From Propioniciclava sp. MC1595 (GTDB lineage Bacteria; Actinomycetota; Actinomycetes; Propionibacteriales; Propionibacteriaceae): a stretch of DNA of 64,000 nt. The stretch's first letter is position 1. Every line of letters begins with the position of its first letter. Positions 62,320 through 64,000 of this stretch are shown here, piece by piece. A program made the position numbers and the translations under genes. The notes under the pieces were generated by a model, which made no database searches, was not told the origin of the DNA, and saw only the letters and a list, made by a program, of their open reading frames with translations. The DNA is taken from the NCBI RefSeq assembly GCF_017569205.1, contig NZ_CP071870.1, positions 1,054,001-1,118,000 on the forward strand. Direction: 5' to 3'.

Positions 62320-63104
62320 CGTGCTGGCCTTTCGGTCGGGGGGACGGGGACGGAACGTTCGGGGAACGGGGTCGCGGTGCTCAGCCGGGCGACGCAGAGC
62401 TCGGGCTGGACGAAGGGGATGAGGCTGACCGTCGCGTCGGTCTCGCCGAGGGCCTCGAGGGTGCCCTGGATCACGCCGCGGTGGACGCCGCAGGCGACGG
62501 CCGGGTTGTCCACCGCCAGCTGTCGCAGGGGGCAGTGGTGCAGGCCCAGCTGGGCGGTGCGGCCGGCGTCGGCGGTGGAGACGGTGGGCTGGTAGCCCCA
62601 GCGGTCGAGGACGTCGAGGACGGCGCCGACCTTCGCCAGCCAGGCGCCGGGCGTGCTGGCCGGGGTGCTGTTCTCGGCGACGTCGATGCCGACGAGCTCG
62701 GCCGCGTGCTCGAGGGCCCAGCGGCGACCCGCCTCGGCGGCGTCGTGGGACTCGCCCGAGGCCATCGACGCGGCGAGCACCTCCGCCAGCAGGCGGTAGG
62801 CGTCGGGGGCCGTGACCTCGGTGAGCTGGCCGGGCTGGACGGTGAACCGGCGGCGGGGGCGTCCGACGCGCGCGCGCTCGTCGTGGGAGGCCACCAGGCC
62901 GGCCTGCTCGAGGCGGTCGAGGTGGAACCGGACCGTGGTCACGTGGAGGTGGAGGCGTTCGGCGAGGTCGGCGGCGGTCAGGCCGGTGCTTCGGTTGGGC
63001 TGGCCCGCGCTGGTGAGGTGGGGGAGGTTGGCGAGGGCGTCCACGATCTCGCGGCGCACGGGTGACGAGAGCACGTCCAACGGCTGGACCTGTGCCTCGG
63101 TCAT
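62316..63104 (-). CDS. Winged-helix regulator with Cys-rich C-terminus (ArsR/SufR-like), probable nar regulator
   Basis: 262 residues. Residues 8-85 form a winged helix: LSSPVRREIVDALANL, GLTAADLAERLHLHVTTVRFHLDRLEQAGLV and a basic wing RARVGRPRRRF. The C-terminal domain has HHCPLRQLA, VACGVHRG and PELCVARL, giving Cys-x13-Cys-x2-His and a third Cys 31 residues on. This recalls the Fe-S domain of SufR-type regulators, so an O2, NO or Fe-S signal is likely. ATGA coupling to narG and the GTTTGCA sites upstream suggest autoregulation. Confidence 0.75.
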   Translation of the reverse strand: MTEAQVQPLDVLSSPVRREIVDALANLPHLTSAGQPNRSTGLTAADLAERLHLHVTTVRFHLDRLEQAGLVASHDERARVGRPRRRFTVQPGQLTEVTAPDAYRLLAEVLAASMASGESHDAAEAGRRWALEHAAELVGIDVAENSTPASTPGAWLAKVGAVLDVLDRWGYQPTVSTADAGRTAQLGLHHCPLRQLAVDNPAVACGVHRGVIQGTLEALGETDATVSLIPFVQPELCVARLSTATPFPERSVPVPPTERPAR

Positions 63105-63189
63105 CGTCGCCCCCCGTCTGTTTCGCGGGCTCCCTCGCACGGGTTTGGAGGAAGGTCGTCCTGAGTCTAACCAGATCCCTGCGGCGGCG

Positions 63190-63245
63190 TGCAAACTCCG
63201 GTAGATTGCGCTTGAAAACTTGATTTCACGGCCGTGTTTGCAAAC
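63190..63245. promoter_or_regulatory. Candidate operator pair between regulator and narK
   Basis: A perfect 10-bp palindrome GTTTGCAAAC (63236-63245) and a half-copy TGCAAAC (63190-63196) lie 46 bp apart in the 236-bp divergent gap. A TTGACG (63259-63264) with TTTCAT 18 bp later is a possible narK promoter. The palindrome sits just upstream of that -35. Minus-strand TAGACT near 63160-63165 could serve the regulator operon. Confidence 0.4.
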
Positions 63246-63340
63246 CTACGCCGTGTAGTTGACGGTGTTGTCAGGCGTGTGGTTTCATCCGGTTGGTCCT
63301 CATAAAAAGGATATCGGCCGACATATCAAGGAGCCCCCGC

Positions 63341-64000
63341 ATGGTCGGAGAAGTCCAGCGACACGAGGCGCCCGGTTCTGGCCGGGTGCTGACGATGTCC
63401 ACCATCGCGTTCACGATGATGTTCGCGGTGTGGCTGATGTTCGGCATCCTCGGCAAGCCCATCCAGGCGGAGTTCGGGCTGACCGACGTCGAGCTCAGCT
63501 GGATCAGCGCGGTGGCCGTCCTCAACGGCTCGATGTGGCGCCTGCCGGCCGGCATGCTGGCCGACCGCATCGGTGGCAAGAAGGTCATGCTGTTCCTGCT
63601 GGTGTCCGGGGCGGTGGCGTCGTTCGCGGTCTCGTTTGCCAACAGCTACCCCATGCTGCTCGTGCTGGCCTTCCTGGTCGGCTTCGTCGGCAACAGCTTC
63701 AGCGTCGGTGTCGCGTGGAACAACGCGTGGTTCACCGACCGCCGCAAGGGCTTCGCCCTGGGCCTGTTCGGCGCCGGCAACGTGGGTGCCTCGGTGACCA
63801 AGTTCATCGGCCCTGCGATCATCGCGGCCACCGCGGGGGCCACGTACGGCCTCGGTGTCGTGGGCGGCTGGCGACTCATCCCGGTCATCTACGGCGTGCT
63901 GCTGCTGGCCATCGCCGTCACCCTGTTCTTCGTCACCCCGCACGCCGACCGGATGCCCGGCGCGACCAAGAGCGTCGCGGCGATGCTGGAGCCCCTCAAG
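63341..64000 (+). CDS. narK: Nitrate/nitrite MFS transporter, N-terminal part
   Basis: 220 codons are visible; the gene leaves the right edge. AAGGAG at 63328-63333 precedes ATG 63341. WRLPAGMLADRIGGKKVM is the MFS loop 2-3 motif; GNSFSVGVAWNNAWF (about 125-139) is the nitrate signature of the NarK/NarU/NRT2 group, and GLFGAGNVGASVTKF follows. About six membrane helices are present. Imports nitrate and exports nitrite for the reductase encoded divergently. Confidence 0.93.
   Translation, partial: MVGEVQRHEAPGSGRVLTMSTIAFTMMFAVWLMFGILGKPIQAEFGLTDVELSWISAVAVLNGSMWRLPAGMLADRIGGKKVMLFLLVSGAVASFAVSFANSYPMLLVLAFLVGFVGNSFSVGVAWNNAWFTDRRKGFALGLFGAGNVGASVTKFIGPAIIAATAGATYGLGVVGGWRLIPVIYGVLLLAIAVTLFFVTPHADRMPGATKSVAAMLEPLK

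Noticed and set aside
63210-63235. FNR-type site (TTGAT near 63220) upstream of narK
   Set aside because: The matching ATCAA half at 4-nt spacing is missing, and the regulator encoded next door is not of FNR type.
1-64000. Mobile elements, prophage, CRISPR arrays, tRNA or rRNA genes
   Set aside because: No transposase, integrase, phage structural gene, regular short repeat array or recognisable tRNA/rRNA sequence was seen in reading; the only RNA gene found is rnpB.

Overview
The window looks like a chromosomal segment of a high-GC Gram-positive actinobacterium. The evidence is a GC-rich composition with strong G/C third-position bias, many GTG starts, GTGA/ATGA gene overlaps, GlnE with two glutamine synthetases, a SPOR-map pair, and a DprE1/DprE2 pair. 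A Propionibacteriaceae-like facultative anaerobe is my best guess, from gene style only. I see no insertion sequence, phage, tRNA or CRISPR.

Layout. 1-5.2 kb: end of a P-type ATPase, Mrp ATPase, an unknown protein with an OsmC protein, an acetyltransferase, a CitE-like lyase and a stress-protein-domain membrane protein. 5.2-9.9 kb (minus): TrpB2, CorA, aminopeptidase P, histidine phosphatase. 9.9-12.2 kb: zinc-ribbon coiled-coil protein, a broken RNB ribonuclease gene and the RNase P RNA. 12.2-16.2 kb: PabC-like transaminase, Map, SPOR protein, glnA2-type synthetase, acetyltransferase. 16.2-21.7 kb (minus): a MacAB-like ABC exporter with two adaptor proteins. 21.8-32.5 kb: glnE, dprE1-dprE2, an AGCS amino-acid:Na+ symporter, a sulfurtransferase, PutP and glnA1. 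33-45 kb: two complete oligopeptide ABC importers back to back.

45-64 kb is one functional block for nitrate respiration. On the plus strand are mog-moaE-moaA. On the minus strand a possible single transcript runs regulator-narG-narH-narJ-narI-(frameshifted small membrane protein)-DUF6457-moeB/rhodanese-moeA-moaC-mobA-moaD, almost every junction overlapping. narK starts divergently at the right edge. Immediately downstream of moaD, on the same strand and with its own -10 box, sits an overlapping three-gene operon: an SbnA-like PLP synthase, an FAD/NAD(P)-binding protein and a Y4yA-type PLP enzyme. This is the best candidate here for an undescribed pathway.

Control signals are unusually readable. 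About fifteen genes carry a TANNNT or CAGGAT hexamer exactly 6-7 nt before the start codon, the arrangement of leaderless mRNAs. GlnR-like GTAAC/GAAAC direct repeats precede both glutamine synthetase genes. The nar regulator has an ArsR/SufR-like winged helix and a cysteine-rich C-terminus that suggests an Fe-S sensor.

Two genes (RNB ribonuclease; small membrane protein after narI) are frameshifted. Either they are real pseudogenes or the assembly has local indels. All functional calls are from reading the sequence; no search was run.
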